This document shows positions 21,316-33,240 of a stretch of DNA of 64,000 nucleotides, one piece after another (the first letter of the stretch is position 1; the number at the start of each line of letters is the position of its first letter). The stretch is from Typhlomys cinereus (Eukaryota > Chordata > Mammalia > Rodentia > Platacanthomyidae), in assembly GCA_023101885.1 (NCBI GenBank), contig JALPQD010000624.1:124001-188000 (forward strand), in the 5' to 3' direction. The notes beneath the pieces were generated by a model, which saw nothing but the letters and a program-made list of their open reading frames with translations, did not search any database and was not told the DNA's origin. Both the position numbers and the translations under genes were made by a program.

Positions 21316-21599
21316 AAAAATGATTTAAAAAAAACAAAAACAAAGAAAAATGCCAACAAGTCAGGCAATTTTAATGCACCATAGGGTTTAAGCACATCCA
21401 TTCTTAGAAAGCACAAATAGCAAGTCCTTGGGAGCTGCAGGGCTCTGTGTTTTACAAAGAGTTCGGGTCATATTTCGGGGGAGCCTCACATTAGCCTCAG
21501 GAAGAAGGTCAGAGCAGCATTACATTCGTTTTGTGGAGAGACCACCGCGCCGTGCTGTCAAGCTGCTCGAATGAGGTCACCGCCAGCAGGGCAGATTTG

Positions 21600-21890
21600 G
21601 CTGCAGTTCCTGCCCCATCGAGCTTGGCCTTGCTGCCATTTCCCTAAGCAGCAATGACATTCCGATTTACTAAATAAAGAATCCAAATTTGGGCCACTGT
21701 CTAAAGAAAGAAAACAGACAGGAGCAGAGCAGCCATGGGAAGGAGCCTTCTTGGCGGGAAGCTCCCGGCCGCCAGCACACTGTCATTAGCAGCCCCACCT
21801 TTGATATTAAAATAGCAATTTTGATGCGTAACAGGAGACGCACTGAACACATTCAGTCCTGTGTTCAAACTTAACCAGAAACCCACCATT
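21600..21890. other. Unique block, candidate conserved noncoding element
   Basis: Single-copy sequence between repeats with a TCF/LEF-like word CTTTGAT at 21799-21805 next to 'attaaaatagcaattttgat'. Conservation cannot be measured from one genome, so regulatory function is only a possibility. The ORFs on both strands here show no domain. Confidence 0.25.
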
Positions 21891-21924
21891 TCAGCCATGC
21901 CACTGGCAGCCAGCTCTTGGGATC

Positions 21925-22047
21925 TGCCTGTCTCTGCCTTCCAATGCAGGGGTCACAGGCACAGCTACCCAGTGGATTCAGGGATTAAACTCAAGTCCTC
22001 GTATGTGCTGAGAAAATGTTCTAACCCAATGAACCATGTCCCCAGTC
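21925..22047 (-). mobile_element. B3/ID-type SINE fragment
   Basis: Antisense tRNA-type end: 'gattaaactcaagtcctcgt', 'atgaaccatgtccccag' variant at about 22030-22047. The body is short. Confidence 0.5.
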
Positions 22048-22057
22048 TGATTTGTTT

Positions 22058-22150
22058 GTTTGTTTTCGAGACAGAGTCTTGGTGTGGAGCCCGGGCTGAC
22101 TTGGAGAATTCCCCATCCTCCTGCCTCGTGCTCACCGAGTCAGAGGATTG
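22058..22150 (-). mobile_element. B1 SINE, truncated
   Basis: (TTTG)n tail at 22051-22064 then 'cgagacagagtcttggtgtg' and 'cccgggctgacttggag' in antisense B1 order. Confidence 0.65.
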
Positions 22151-22214
22151 TGGGTGTGTCTCAGTCTGTGTGGCTCATTTACTTTTTTAAAGTTGTTATT
22201 AAAAATTCTTTTCG

Positions 22215-22512
22215 AGGAGCTGGAAAGGTGGCTCAGGGGTTAAACCTCTGCCTTGCAGGCAGAAGGTCCTGAGTTCAGATCCTAGACCCCACTTATAGAC
22301 ACGGGCGGAAGCGGGGGCGGCCTGCGTTTCTGGCCCTGGTAGGGCGGAGCCTGTGAATCCCAGGGGCAGTGTAAACAAGGAGGTGGAGGCGTCCATGGTG
22401 GTTCCCCAATTCGTCAGTGGTTCTACACACACATACACACACACACACACACGCATACATACACACACACACACACAATTGAATAAATAATAAAAAAACA
22501 AAAACAAATTTA
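22215..22512 (+). mobile_element. Young tRNA-derived SINE, copy 4
   Basis: Head with 'gctggaaaggtggctcaggg', body of the long variant ('cagtgtaaacaaggagg' near 22365-22381), CA/TA-rich segment and A-rich tail with AATAAA. The 12-bp duplication aaaaattctttt is at 22201-22212 and 22513-22524. A few substitutions in the head suggest it is a little older than copies 3, 5 and 7. Confidence 0.88.
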
Positions 22513-22529
22513 AAAAATTCTTTTAGAGT

Positions 22530-22720
22530 TTCATACATGAATATAGTGAATTTATGATATTTGTACACCTTAATCCTCAATCCCACTTCCCCTCCTTTTC
22601 CCATCACAGCGCTTTTCTTCCCTGCCAGTCTCTTTCTTATTTTCATGTCTTTTCCCATGTGTGGCTCCCTGAGTTTCATCGGCGTTGTCTTTGATGGCAT
22701 GCGCCTGAGCACTTGCTGGA
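22530..22720 (-). mobile_element. Possible L1 3' UTR-like pyrimidine-rich segment
   Basis: 'cctcaatcccacttcccctc', 'cctgccagtctctttcttat' and 'gtgtggctccctgagtttca' resemble an antisense segment I associate with rodent L1. The match is weak and the boundary uncertain. Confidence 0.35.
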
Positions 22721-22736
22721 GCATGAATCGTGTATC

Positions 22737-22782
22737 GGGGGTACGCCATTGCGGGGGTACGCCATTGCGGGGGTACGCCATT
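22737..22782. repeat. Three tandem 16-bp CpG-containing units
   Basis: The unit gggggtacgccattgc occurs at 22737-22752, 22753-22768 and, as its first 14 or 15 bases, from 22769. The units are identical where they overlap, implying recent tandem duplication. Confidence 0.95.
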
Positions 22783-22934
22783 GAGGAAAGCATCTTCCTT
22801 CCCTCCGTCGCATCAACCCCTCATCCGTCTCTCCGGGAGGCGTGGAACCTCTTAATGGCTCATTTACTTTTTATGATAATGATGCTGACCCGAGCCAAGG
22901 ACACGCAAGGGATGATTCATACCTGCTGTCCTTT

Positions 22935-23995
22935 GCTCAGCCGCCCGTGATGTCACGGTTTCGTTCTGAATTTTGAAATCCGAGAAACTGAAAATTATGA
23001 CATGAATTGTAATTCGGGTCTGTTACAATTCCTAGCCGATCCAAGGTGATGAAGGTGACACATATTGGTGAGCAGTTGCGTAACCCTAGTGCGAGACACA
23101 ACAGTGGACTCGGAATCCCTACTCACAGCGTGGGACTTTTCCCTTTGGAATCTCCATGGCCACGCTGTGGGTCAGCTGGTTTGTGTTTAGTCTTGGACTC
23201 CTTGGTAACTACGGACTTGGGATATGATGGAAAAACAGGGCAGTGAGATCTGTCCTGTGACGCCAGAAGTCACCTGTGAGAGGAGGTCCTTTTCTTTCAT
23301 CTCTCCTTGGACTGAACCAGGCCCTCAGGTTCGTGCTGAGAGCACAAAGAGTCTTCTGTCATGTATCACTGCAGACGTCCTCTGTCCGAGCACACCTGGA
23401 CCTCCAGAGGACCTGCAGTCATGACCCTCTTCAGCAGACCAGACAGCATGGCAACTGGAAGCTGAGGACCCAGATCTCCAGTTCTGAGGGCATGAGGTAG
23501 CCATGACCCCGTTAATATAGTCCCACCTCCTGGACACGGTTCCCTGCTCCTTAGGAACCTGAGAACCAGAGAACCAACCACTTTCTTTCTGGGAACAAGC
23601 CTCTTCCTAACTCTACGCCCCTCCTGGCCCCCCATCTGATATCCATCCCCTTTCACCTCGCCCTGCATGCAACCAATGCTCCCAAACAACTGCTTGCTTC
23701 CAAAGTACTCCTTGTGTCTTTGGAAACACAAAGGCTTGTACCTTATCCAGAGTGGTAAGAGAACAATTCCCTTCAGTCTTTGCCATGAATCCAAAGCAGT
23801 ATGATCATACCACAAACACAAACCAAATGTATGATATACACACATTAACCATTTCTCAACAATTCAGCCTAAACATTAAGCCTTTTTCCCCTCCTTCTCA
23901 ATATGTGTCTATATGAGCACATAAAACACTCTTTTATACATAAAAACCTTCCTAAAGTTTCCACATAAGATTCCATTGTTAAGCATTTCATATTC
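22935..23995. other. Unique sequence, no feature recognised
   Basis: ORFs at 23224-23537 and 23366-23845 overlap on opposite strands without domains. No repeat is identified. Confidence 0.45.
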
Positions 23996-24249
23996 TAGCA
24001 GGGAGCATCAATTAAAAAATTTAAAAGATTTTGTTATTCTTCATTGTGCTTTCTTCTGGATGACTTTCACATTATTTCCCAAGGTGTATCAGTGCTCCTA
24101 GGGGAATTGACATTGAATCCACATACTAATTTAAGATGCATTATCTAGATTGTTCTCTTCTTTACCAAAAGTACACCATTGCCATTATAATGTCTCTTAC
24201 TCCTATTATGGTGTTTTATATTTCTTTGAATGAGATAATGTATTTTTTT

Positions 24250-24745
24250 ATTCCAGCTTGAGTTAACCCTTAAGAATTTATTTCTATTATTACTCTTCTA
24301 GAAAGGAATCTATGTTCTGTGTACCATCAGCAGAGTCATTCTGTATTCTTCAATTCCTAAAATTAATGATAATATCCTCTCCAACAACACTTTATTGCTT
24401 TCTTGTGCAGATGCTTCGGTTTCTTGCTCTGTTTTGATGTTATTATTGTCAATGTGCTAGTCCCTCACTCTCTGGCATGATGATGGTCAATTAATGCCCA
24501 GAGTAATGGAAGTAGGGTACCCCAGTTTTGTTCTGCTTTGAAGGGATTCTTCACTGATTCTTAGTTTCGGTTTCTTTAAGGAAGAAATTCCCTTTGTTCA
24601 AATATTTATAAAGGAATCTTTCAAAAAGAAATAGATATTGAGTGGATTTGAATTATTACTTGGCTTCTATTGAAATTCTGAAGTCATTTTACTTTTTTTT
24701 CATATTAGCAAGACCATCTCAAACCTGTCATTTGAATGGACATGT
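24250..24745 (-). mobile_element. LINE-1 ORF2 fossil, antisense
   Basis: 'aaggaagaaattccctttgt', 'ttataaaggaatctttcaa' and 'cttctattgaaattctgaag' follow the antisense of the ORF2 reverse-transcriptase region as in typical L1 fossils. Every frame is broken by stops. The left boundary is unclear and may extend to about 24000. Confidence 0.5.
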
Positions 24746-24803
24746 AAGCCATGGAGGAACCGGACCCGGCTCATAACTTAAACCTAAAAATAAAAAGGAA
24801 ATG

Positions 24804-25076
24804 AGGCTGGGGAGATGGCTTAGGGGTTAAAGTCTTTGCCTTGAAAGAATAAGGACTTGAGTTCAGATCCTCAGATCCCGCGTAAAAATGACAGAATATG
24901 GCAGCAGCCCTGGAAGATGGAGCCTGAGAAGTTCCAGAGCAAAGCAATAAGGAGATAGAACAATCACACTTGGGCCTCCACAGACGCATACACTCAAGGA
25001 TCCTGTGGTACACATTTCTACACATCCGCATACATGCAAAACACATGTACACACGTACATGCCCACCCCTCACATA
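24804..25076 (+). mobile_element. Old B2-like SINE
   Basis: 'aggctggggagatggcttag', 'gacttgagttcagatcctca' and 'aaagcaataaggagatagaa' match the B2-like family of this window in order. It is diverged, and its tail is CA/TA-rich without clear duplications. Confidence 0.7.
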
Positions 25077-25079
25077 CTT

Positions 25080-26275
25080 TTCCTATACGCTGTGTAGCAC
25101 TACCACACGCTGCTAGAGTTAGTGTGTCATCCTGTTACTTACACTCTAGTACCTCTTTTGTGTCACCACTCTTGAGCTCCAGGGCCATTATTAAGTAAAA
25201 TAAGGATCATCCAAGTACATACACTGTGATACCCGGACAGTTGACCCGATAACCAAGATGGATCCTATGTTGCCAGTGTGTGGCAGCACATGCAGCTTAG
25301 CTATGCTGGACAAAAGGATGATTTGTGTCCTGGGCAAGACGAAGCAGGACAGCTCAAGATTTTATCACTCTCTTCTCGGAATGGCAGGAACTTTAAAACT
25401 CGTTAATTATTTATTTCTGGAATTCTCCACTTAATGTTTTCAGACCACAACCGATCAGAGGCAGGTAGAACTAGAGATAATGGTGGATTGTTGTGTGGAT
25501 GCTGCTTCCCATCCTGGATGATTAAGTCAGTACCAGAAGGGGTGGAAGTTGGGGGCTGAATTTTTTTTTTTTAAATTTAATCTGCCCAAGTGATTCATCT
25601 GCACAGAGTATGGAGAACCTGACAGGAAAGCCTTAAAGGGTTTTAAGCCAAGTAGTTCCTGCTTTTGAAAACTCTTCTTGAAGCAAGCAAGACTTAAAGA
25701 AGGTAGCGGAACTGCTAGCAAACTGCTGCTGTGTGCAGCTGAAGGAGGAAAAGTGTCTGGAACAAGACAGTGTTGTGGACTGGAGAGGAAAGTGTTTCCT
25801 AAGCACTAGGTGAGAGATAACACAGTTGTCTTACGATTTGGTGTCTGGAGAAGAAGACAGGGTGGTCAACCCAGCTTCATGGTCTCAACTCAGGTAACTG
25901 CAGTTGTCTTCAGGCAGGCAGGGAGACAGAGGCAAGTCTGGGGCAAGTCTGCTTTGGGTGAACAGGATGTAGGGTGATGGTCAGATGTCCAGATTGAGAT
26001 CAGACAGCTGGATAGATGCAATGTTTCAGAGCCAAGCCAGGTGGAAGTTATTAGCAGCTTTTTTGTGTTTGTTAGTTTTATCTCCTATAGAGGACAGCCT
26101 CCCCCCCTCCCCGCCCCCCCCACCCTCTACCCCCGACAAAGTTATCTATAGGTTACAAAGGCATTATGGGCCTTCAGAGCAAGGGTAGGTCTCACTCTGC
26201 ATTGCCTCCTGCGACAGAGTGAAGGCAGGTGCAGGTGGTTTCTCAGGGTCCTAAAATTAGCAGAGCAGCTGCTCT
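25080..26275. other. Unique sequence; T run and C-rich tract only
   Basis: It contains a T run at 25561-25572 and a C-rich tract at 26099-26125. No gene or repeat family is recognised. Confidence 0.45.
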
Positions 26276-26280
26276 AGGTG

Positions 26281-26550
26281 GGTGGCGACGCTCCGGCTCA
26301 CTTGGCCAAGAACAGCACCTTCCTGCCCCCGGGTCGGCTGGTGTGCACCATCAGGGGTCAGGCAGAATGGCTCCTTGAAGGGTTTCCGCAGGAGCTGCGT
26401 GTCATGCCAGTGTGCTCCAAGAAGACAGAAGAGGTCCTCTGTGGTCAGGAGGAAGGGCTGCGACCAGCGCTGGAAAGCAGCTTCCTCAAGAGGCTGGTTT
26501 TCAGGAAAGCGACACCCTTAAAGATAGGCGAGGACTTGGGTCACTTCTGA
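26281..26550. other. GC-rich block open on both strands, unidentified
   Basis: An ORF of 90 codons is open on the plus strand and a frame without stops also crosses most of it on the minus strand. I recognise no domain, and there is no poly(A), intronless parent or splice-site evidence to call an exon or a processed pseudogene. Chance openness from GC content is the default reading. Confidence 0.2.
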
Positions 26551-26857
26551 GAATCAGGTTCAGAACCAGAACCTGTCACGGGGCTGTGTGATTTTCACGA
26601 AGAGGGCAGTGTCAGTGTGTTCTGCTCGTAGATCCAACCCTCCGAGGTGCTTCACAGAAGACCCAGGGTTAGGAGACTGGAAAGCAGATGGAAGTACAGG
26701 GGACATCTTTTCAAAATGTTCCCTTCTTGCAAAAGAACACCCCGGCACCATTTCTAATGTGTTGACAGTCCCATTTTGACTAGAGAGACTTTCTTAGAGC
26801 CAGCTCTAAGAATCCTTTAGATGGGAAGCTCCCCCCCCCCCAAAAAAAGATAAACAT

Positions 26858-26990
26858 TTTAGCTAGGCATAATAGAACAGATCTGTAATCCCAGCTCTCA
26901 GAAAGCTGAGACAGCAAGACAGAGAACTGGGGATCAGCCATGCCCAGGCCAGCGTCGTGAGAACATCTCAGAGACAAAACGAAAACAAAA
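26858..26990 (+). mobile_element. B1 SINE
   Basis: 'agctaggcataatagaacag', 'ctgtaatcccagctctcag', 'gagaacatctcagagacaaa' and an A-rich tail with 'aaaacaaaaacgaaagg'. Confidence 0.75.
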
Positions 26991-27001
26991 ACGAAAGGAA
27001 A

Positions 27002-27122
27002 GACTGGATGTAGCAGCAGACACCTGGGGGGGAGGAGTGAGGGGGACAGGATTATCAAGAGTTCAAGGCCAGCCTCAGTTACAGTGAATTTGAAGCCAGC
27101 CTAGTCTACAGGAGACCCTGTT
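27002..27122 (+). mobile_element. B1 SINE
   Basis: 'gactggatgtagcagcagac' start and 'agttcaaggccagcctcagt', 'gaagccagcctagtctacag', 'gagaccctg' end. It lies head to tail behind the B1 at 26858. Confidence 0.75.
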
Positions 27123-27129
27123 TTCACTC

Positions 27130-28940
27130 ACATACGACATACAGCCCTCCCTCCCCCCAGTGAAATAAAGATACAAAACAGCTTTTATGTATGCAAACTA
27201 CATTTTGGTATCTTCATATAAAAACAACCCTCAAACCACACAAGATGACAGGGGTGAGAAGGGTGATAAATGACAAAGTACTTTGACGGGCTTTGTTACA
27301 CGGATCGCCCTCCCCCTCCACCAGCTTTCAACTACAGGTTGTTATTATTATGCAGAAAAGGAAGGCAGAAACATTTAAATGGCAAGGCTGGGACTTGCTA
27401 CCTCAGTAAAAAAGCAATCCCCCCAAAACTATAGCAGATTAAAAACTCAGGAGCACCCACTTATCAGCACTTCTCAGGGGGTAAATGCCATCATGATCCC
27501 AGATAAGACCAGAACACATTTACTAGCAAGATGAAAAAATCTAATCTTGACATGGCCCTCTAATGAATGCCCTTCTTTAACACAGAGAATCCCGTTCTTC
27601 ATCCAGAGGCACCTGCAGTTATCTGCATATCCACTGGTTGTTGGCAAGGCTGTGTGGAGTGGCAGTGAGTTGGGAGGAGAACTTGGACAGGGTGTGGCCA
27701 GAACACCTAGGGACTGAACGGAAGGAAGGGCTTTCTGGCTGGGCTTCCTGGATTAGGTTTGAGCAACCCAGCAAACTGCTTGAGTCTGGCGCGTGGGACC
27801 AGGCGTGAATTGTCATAAGCCAAGCTGTCTCTGCAACTCTTCCTGGGCCTGGAAAATTCTCTTTTGTAATCTGGGTCGTATTTTCTAGTGAGTTTCTGGG
27901 TGAACAGAAGAGCGCCTCAATAGTTAGGAAAGTAAGAGGGCTGCCAGCGCTCTCATGAACAAGGGCAGAAAGGGCCTCAGAGGGGAGGAACACAAGCTGA
28001 GCTGGATTGCCAGGCGAGACCTTGGCAAGGAGGAAGGTCAGGCAGGAGCAACAGATAGTGCCATCCCGTCTCATCTTTCCAAACAAAGCATTCGATTCTG
28101 CTGACTATTCAGCATTTACCCATTCTAGCCAGCTGAAAGGGCCTTTATAAACTTTCAGTGGCCAAGAAACACTGTTGGGACCATCTACTTCATGTCTCTA
28201 ATGAAGCACCAGGGCGTCCCAAGCACAGGCCCCAAGCCCGGGGGCCACGTTACCTTCCCTGCTTCCGAGCCTTTCTGCAACCCAATTCCTTTGCTTTTAT
28301 ACAGTGGTTTCTCCTCCCCCCCGCCCCACCCCCATGGCTAGACTTCAGGGTGAAGGACTCGTGCATGTGGTAGCTTAGGCTTCAAAGCTGCTTCTACAAG
28401 CCTGAGCTGATCATGGGCTACTCGGGCTTAAGAGGGGAAGTTCTGAGTGCACAGCTGTCTAGAGAAGAGGTTTGTGGGAAGCCTCCACAGACAATCTATT
28501 GCTCCATTTTTTTTTTTAATGTGACCCACTTTTCATTCATCATTCAGATGCGAGGATTAAAACAAGAAACCCAGTAATAACCTCAGTTCAGAAAGGGACA
28601 CGTCACTTTCTGCAGGCTTTATCCGAGATGCTCCTCTTCGAGCCCTGATACATACAGCAAGCAGATCTATCTGTTAGTCTCAGAGGGCACAGAATGACAC
28701 ACTTGCTTGTGGCTGTTTAAAGTGATGAACCCGATGTCTGGTGATAAAGGAATGAGTGAAGAAGCTACAGTGAAGTCCGATGATCCAGATTCAAGGATCC
28801 CATTTCTTCCTTGTTCTTTTTCAGTTGAACATTAGGAGATGCGTATCTTTGTGTCTCCATAAACTTTAAAGAAAAATCAACATTTATGGGGCAATCAGTG
28901 TTATATGCCCCGGTGAATGCATTTGTTGGATACAAGTACG
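27130..28940. other. Unique sequence, no gene recognised
   Basis: The 155-codon minus ORF at 27619-28086 has no domain I recognise and no supporting splice or promoter structure. A weak MIR-like patch lies at 27335-27410. Confidence 0.4.
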
Positions 28941-28944
28941 GAAC

Positions 28945-29095
28945 TTAATCTTGGAAACAATTCCATAAACTAGTATGTTTGATTCCACTTTCAGATGAAG
29001 ATTCTATTAAGAGAACCTCTGAGAGGTTAAGTTACTTGTCTAAAGTCTGCATGCTAAATACTAGTAAATTATGGACCCAGGATTTCCACTGTTTC
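28945..29095 (+). mobile_element. MIR fossil
   Basis: 'ccactttcagatgaagattc', 'ctgagaggttaagttacttg', 'tctaaagtctgcatgct' and 'atggacccaggatttcc' follow the MIR core order closely. Confidence 0.7.
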
Positions 29096-29115
29096 TGTCT
29101 CATGGCAACTCTCCA

Positions 29116-29440
29116 TTCTTCTTTTTTATATTTATTAATAATTTTTCCTAGTTTTACAAGAATTTTGAGTACTTATCCCTGCCTCCTTCCTTCCTCCCTC
29201 CTTCCTATTTCCCCTCCCTCCATCAATCCATACCACTCCCTTCTACCCTCCTGCCTGTCCATTTCTGTGGACCCCATGGTTCCCTCTGGCTTGTCTACTC
29301 TTGTGGGGGGTTCAGGCTTCTGTGGCATACTAAGTGGCCCCTTCTCAAGCTGCCCCACAGATAGGGGAATTTTCTTCACTCATCCAGCCCTAGTCTCCAA
29401 GGTTTCCAGCGCATGTAATTATTTCTACAGTCAACTCTTC
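29116..29440 (-). mobile_element. LINE-1 3' end, antisense
   Basis: 'tttttatatttattaataat', 'cctagttttacaagaatttt', 'gagtacttatccctgcctcc' and a pyrimidine tract are the reverse complement of the copy at 47690-47880 in the same order. The rest ('tcaggcttctgtggcatact') matches the segment at 51250-51290. Confidence 0.7.
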
Positions 29441-29454
29441 TGATACCCAAATTG

Positions 29455-29905
29455 TCTTAGTTTCATAATTGTTGCTGTGAGAAATACATGACCCAAATCA
29501 TTTAGTGGAACAAGAAATTCATTCACACTTAAAGTTTCAGGTTATATTACATTATGGCAGGAGAGTTATATACAACCAGTAGGGACTGAGGGAACTGGCA
29601 GCATGATATCCACAGGAAAAGCTAAGAAAGGGGCCTGCTTTTTTTTTTTTTTTTTTTTTAGCCTGGCAGTCTGTCAAAACCAACCGGTTCTTTATCTTTA
29701 AACCCACCTGCCCAGGAAATGGTCTCACCTATTATGGGATAGGTCGCCCCACATCAGTTAGATAATCTCTTACAGGCTTTGAGCAGAGGCTTGCATTAGC
29801 CGCGTCATTCTTCATAGGCATGCCTAAAGGCTCAGTTCTCAACTGCCATATTGAAACCTGTATCTGACTACCAGATCCACCAAATGATGGGCAAGAATGG
29901 ATGGT
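29455..29905 (-). mobile_element. Rodent LTR, antisense, interrupted by a T run
   Basis: 'ttgctgtgagaaatacatga', 'acattatggcaggagagtta', 'gaaatggtctcacctattat' and 'cttcataggcatgcctaaag' follow the antisense order of rodent MaLR/RMER-type LTRs as I recall them. A run of about 21 T at 29639-29660 splits it. The family is uncertain. Confidence 0.5.
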
Positions 29906-29909
29906 GTAG

Positions 29910-31585
29910 CTATGTCCTGAACAGCAGTTAAGTCCATCACAAGAATTCTTCCTTTCTCGTGCAGTGCTTTCAATCTCTATCATTTCTTTTTGGCTCTTTC
30001 TAGGATTTTCATCTCTCTGCTCACACGCTTTTCTCTGCAGTTTTCCATGCTGTCCAGTTCACTAGCACCTTCGTCTATTATTAATCATAGATATTAAGAT
30101 TCCCATGCTAATCACCTCTATCATCTCCCTATCTCTCTTTCTTGAGCGTGATCTTGTTTTTGTACATTCATGCGCCTCGTAACTTTTTCTTGACAGCAGC
30201 ACAAGATGTGCTAGCTCAAGGAAATATCGTAAGCAGCGCCTCAGAGACACGGGGGTAAGGGCGGGGACAGGGAACCTTCTGTAGTTCGTGCTGTGGTTGG
30301 GTCTCCGTCTTCCATTATGTCTCTACTCTGTCTGCCCGTGTACTTTGCAAGCTTTTCCATCCCCGCCACCTGAGCTGGTTTGTTTCTTCAGGGACACACA
30401 GGGAAAGTTGTTTTCTTGTGACCCATGACAAGTTGATCAGAGTCCATAAAGTTCCCCTCAATCGGTTAAATACTGATAAAACCCCAGTGGTTTTAGACTC
30501 TGGTTAACAGTTTCTCCTAAGGGAAGGCCTCATTATGAACAGAATATTCTAGCATATTTAAAAAATCTCTTCTCTCCCCCTCCTCTACTGGACGCCTGAG
30601 GGGGTTTTCCTCTGATGTTTAATGCAGGAATCTAGCTGAGACCCTAGAGGCAGAGATGCAAGGCTCAGAGTCCCCCTGGAGTTTTTAATTCTCAGGCTTG
30701 TTCATGCTGCAGTTCACACTTCCCTACCCAGACATTACAGTTCTCACAGACGGTTCCAGAAGTTGATGCCTTTCAACCCCAGGAGGCAAGTTGGAATTTC
30801 CAGTATCCACCTGTCGCTCTGCAGTTTTAGGGGACAGTACTTTCAGCTGTGAGCTCATGTCTCCTACAAAGGCTAAGAGGAGCCGGCTGCCTTTTCAGTT
30901 GTTCTGCTTTCAACTTGTTAGGATTGAATGATACATTGCAATTCTGTGCGGATCCAGACATTGGAACTCCCCCTTGCTTGGGGGGGGGCAGTGAAGCCTG
31001 GGGCCATGTTCTGAATTGCCTGCCGGAGTGATCCAGCTGTGGAGAAATTGAGGCTCTTTTTCCAACCGTGAACCTTATTGCTGGATTCAGAGTAGGACTC
31101 TGTTGTGGTCATGCGCCACAGGAAAACAGACGCCGCTGTGGTGGCCTGAGATGACACAGGCGCAGCTGACACCTGGACTTCAAACTCACAGTCTGTGGGG
31201 GTAATAAAAGAACCTCTTTTGAAGCTGCTAAGGTCTGGGTCAATTTGTTGTGTTGCTTTAGATAACTATTACTCAATGTGGTCCAGTTTCTGTATTCAAA
31301 GGGAGCTGTTGGAGACCTGGAGATTCCCCTTCCCCTTCTCCTTCCCAAACTCCCATAAACCTGGCTCACAGGGAAGCCAGCCAGATCCCCGAATTCCCAC
31401 TAGGTCCCCATCTCTTCCCAATGACCTCTTTCAATTTGGCGTGGTAGAGATTTGCCTGGTTTAGCCTTTCGGCCTCCTTTAAATGAGCTCCCCTCCCCTT
31501 TTTTTCTGCTTCTATTTCTGACTGGCCAGCAAAGATGATAAGTGGTGGACAGGATGGGGTGATGTTCCTGAGGGGTACTTCTGTT
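29910..31585. other. Unique sequence, no gene recognised
   Basis: ORFs at 30849-31369 overlap on both strands without known domains. G run at 30980-30989. No repeat family is recognised. Confidence 0.4.
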
Positions 31586-31589
31586 TTGG

Positions 31590-31690
31590 TGTGAGGCAGG
31601 GGTCTCAGGTAGCCCAGGCTGGTCTTGAACTCCCAGTCCTCCCTGCTCAGCTTTCCAAATGCCGGGATTACAAGCAAGTTGCCTAACAAA
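31590..31690 (-). mobile_element. B1 SINE, short
   Basis: 'tgaggcaggggtctcaggta', 'gcccaggctggtcttgaact' and 'atgccgggattacaagc' in antisense B1 order. Confidence 0.7.
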
Positions 31691-31694
31691 GCAG

Positions 31695-32875
31695 CTGGGA
31701 GGCTGATCTTGAAGTTGATGCATCCCTCGGGCTCTCCAGGCAGGATGGACTCTCTCGACCTCATTCTAGCACTTACACTTTCTTTCCTTTTGTCCCGTAC
31801 CTTTCTCTCCCAGCTTTGACAGAGCTCTATAGCCCTTGGCTCCTTGCCCTCCCTGGGTCACAGATCTGTTCCTGCAACTACTCCAGGGTCAAAGGACTTG
31901 GACTGCCTCTGGGATTGTAAGGAGCTGCTATCCTCTTAGCCCCTCCTGACTGCTCAAATCCCAATACGGCCAAACCCTAAGGAGAGCCCTTCTCTCTGCC
32001 CTTGTCATTATGCACAGATAGGTCAGGAGGGGTCTCGTGGGGCACAAAGACAGGCAGTTCCTGGCCCTGGTACATTGACTTGGGAAGAAAGTCACTGAAA
32101 AGCAAGGCCATGCCTGCCATCCCTCTGGCTGGGGACAAGCTGCCTACAGACAGCTATTCTAGGATCCTATGTCATCCGGCCTACCCTGGTTGACAGCGCT
32201 GTTGAGATTCACTCCAGTCTTGCCCTTTCTTGAACTGGTAACATCCTCCTTTCCAAACTGCGAGCAGCTCTTGCCTCGTAGCCCGGCTTCAAACTCTGAA
32301 CAACTGCTCCTGTCTGTGACACGCAACTTCAGCCTCTTACCTAATGCAGGTTCCTTGACCTAACCCCAGGCTGCCCGCACACCAGGTCACTTCCTGACCC
32401 AGAGTCAGGCTCCACTCCCAATCTCACCTGGCTTAGATGACTGGCCGAGACTTGTTTGCCCTGAGGGAACCCCAGGTCCCATCTAGAGTGAGGATTATTA
32501 TGGCGAATGGTGAGAACAGTGAAGGTAAAAACACCAAAGTATTTTTAGGTTCCTGCGAGATGCTACCCTGGAGTGTAATTATTTGACTCATCTCAGTACT
32601 TTATGAATAAAAAATTAGAGCCACCTAAAAACCAGGATACTTGGCAGAGATTTCTGATTTCTTCGGTCATATAGAAGCTCATCCCATAGGATATCAAGTG
32701 CCTGGGATCCGGTAGGTGGCTCCTTCAGATGAGCAAGACTCCAGCCGGCCTAGATCTTCACAGCCCTCATCCCACGTGAAGGCGGTCAGTGAGCTCAGCC
32801 TGTTTCACTCACATACCATCCTGGCCCCCGTAGTCACCTGAGATTTTACCCCAAGGAAGTGAAGGAATTAACCTG
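31695..32875. other. Unique sequence, no gene recognised
   Basis: Short ORFs only, no repeat named. The block at 31800-32420 is moderately GC-rich but lacks CpG clustering. Confidence 0.4.
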
Positions 32876-32879
32876 GCCC

Positions 32880-33240
32880 AGACAAAAACGACCAACATTC
32901 CCATACTTAAAATCGTACTTTTTATACCTGGGAAAGGATTTTCATCACCTCCTAATTACATGTCTGCTCCGTTTTGTGCTTCCTTTCATTGCAAATTTCA
33001 AGAGTTCTCATAATAGAAATCGCCTGAAAGAGCAACTGCACTTACATAATTGGCATAATAATATTGGTCAGGATAAATTAGCTTCTCACAAACATGAAAT
33101 GAACAGAGGGAACTATTTCTCATTAAAGGAAGGAGGTCAGGCAATGTAGATTGTATTCAGAAATGCTAGTTCGGTCAAAAGTAATCTGCTCTGATTAAAA
33201 CAGGAATAAAATAGCTGAGTTCCAAGAAGAGAGCGGCTGC
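32880..33240. other. Unique AT-rich block, candidate conserved noncoding element
   Basis: It holds several homeodomain-like ATTA/TAATT cores ('cctaattacatg', 'cataattggcataataatat', 'gataaattagctt') in single-copy sequence with no repeat match. This resembles many developmental enhancers in composition, but conservation and activity are unknown. Confidence 0.3.

Noticed and set aside
27619..28086. 155-codon minus ORF
   Set aside because: No recognisable motif; probably a chance reading frame in moderately GC-rich DNA.
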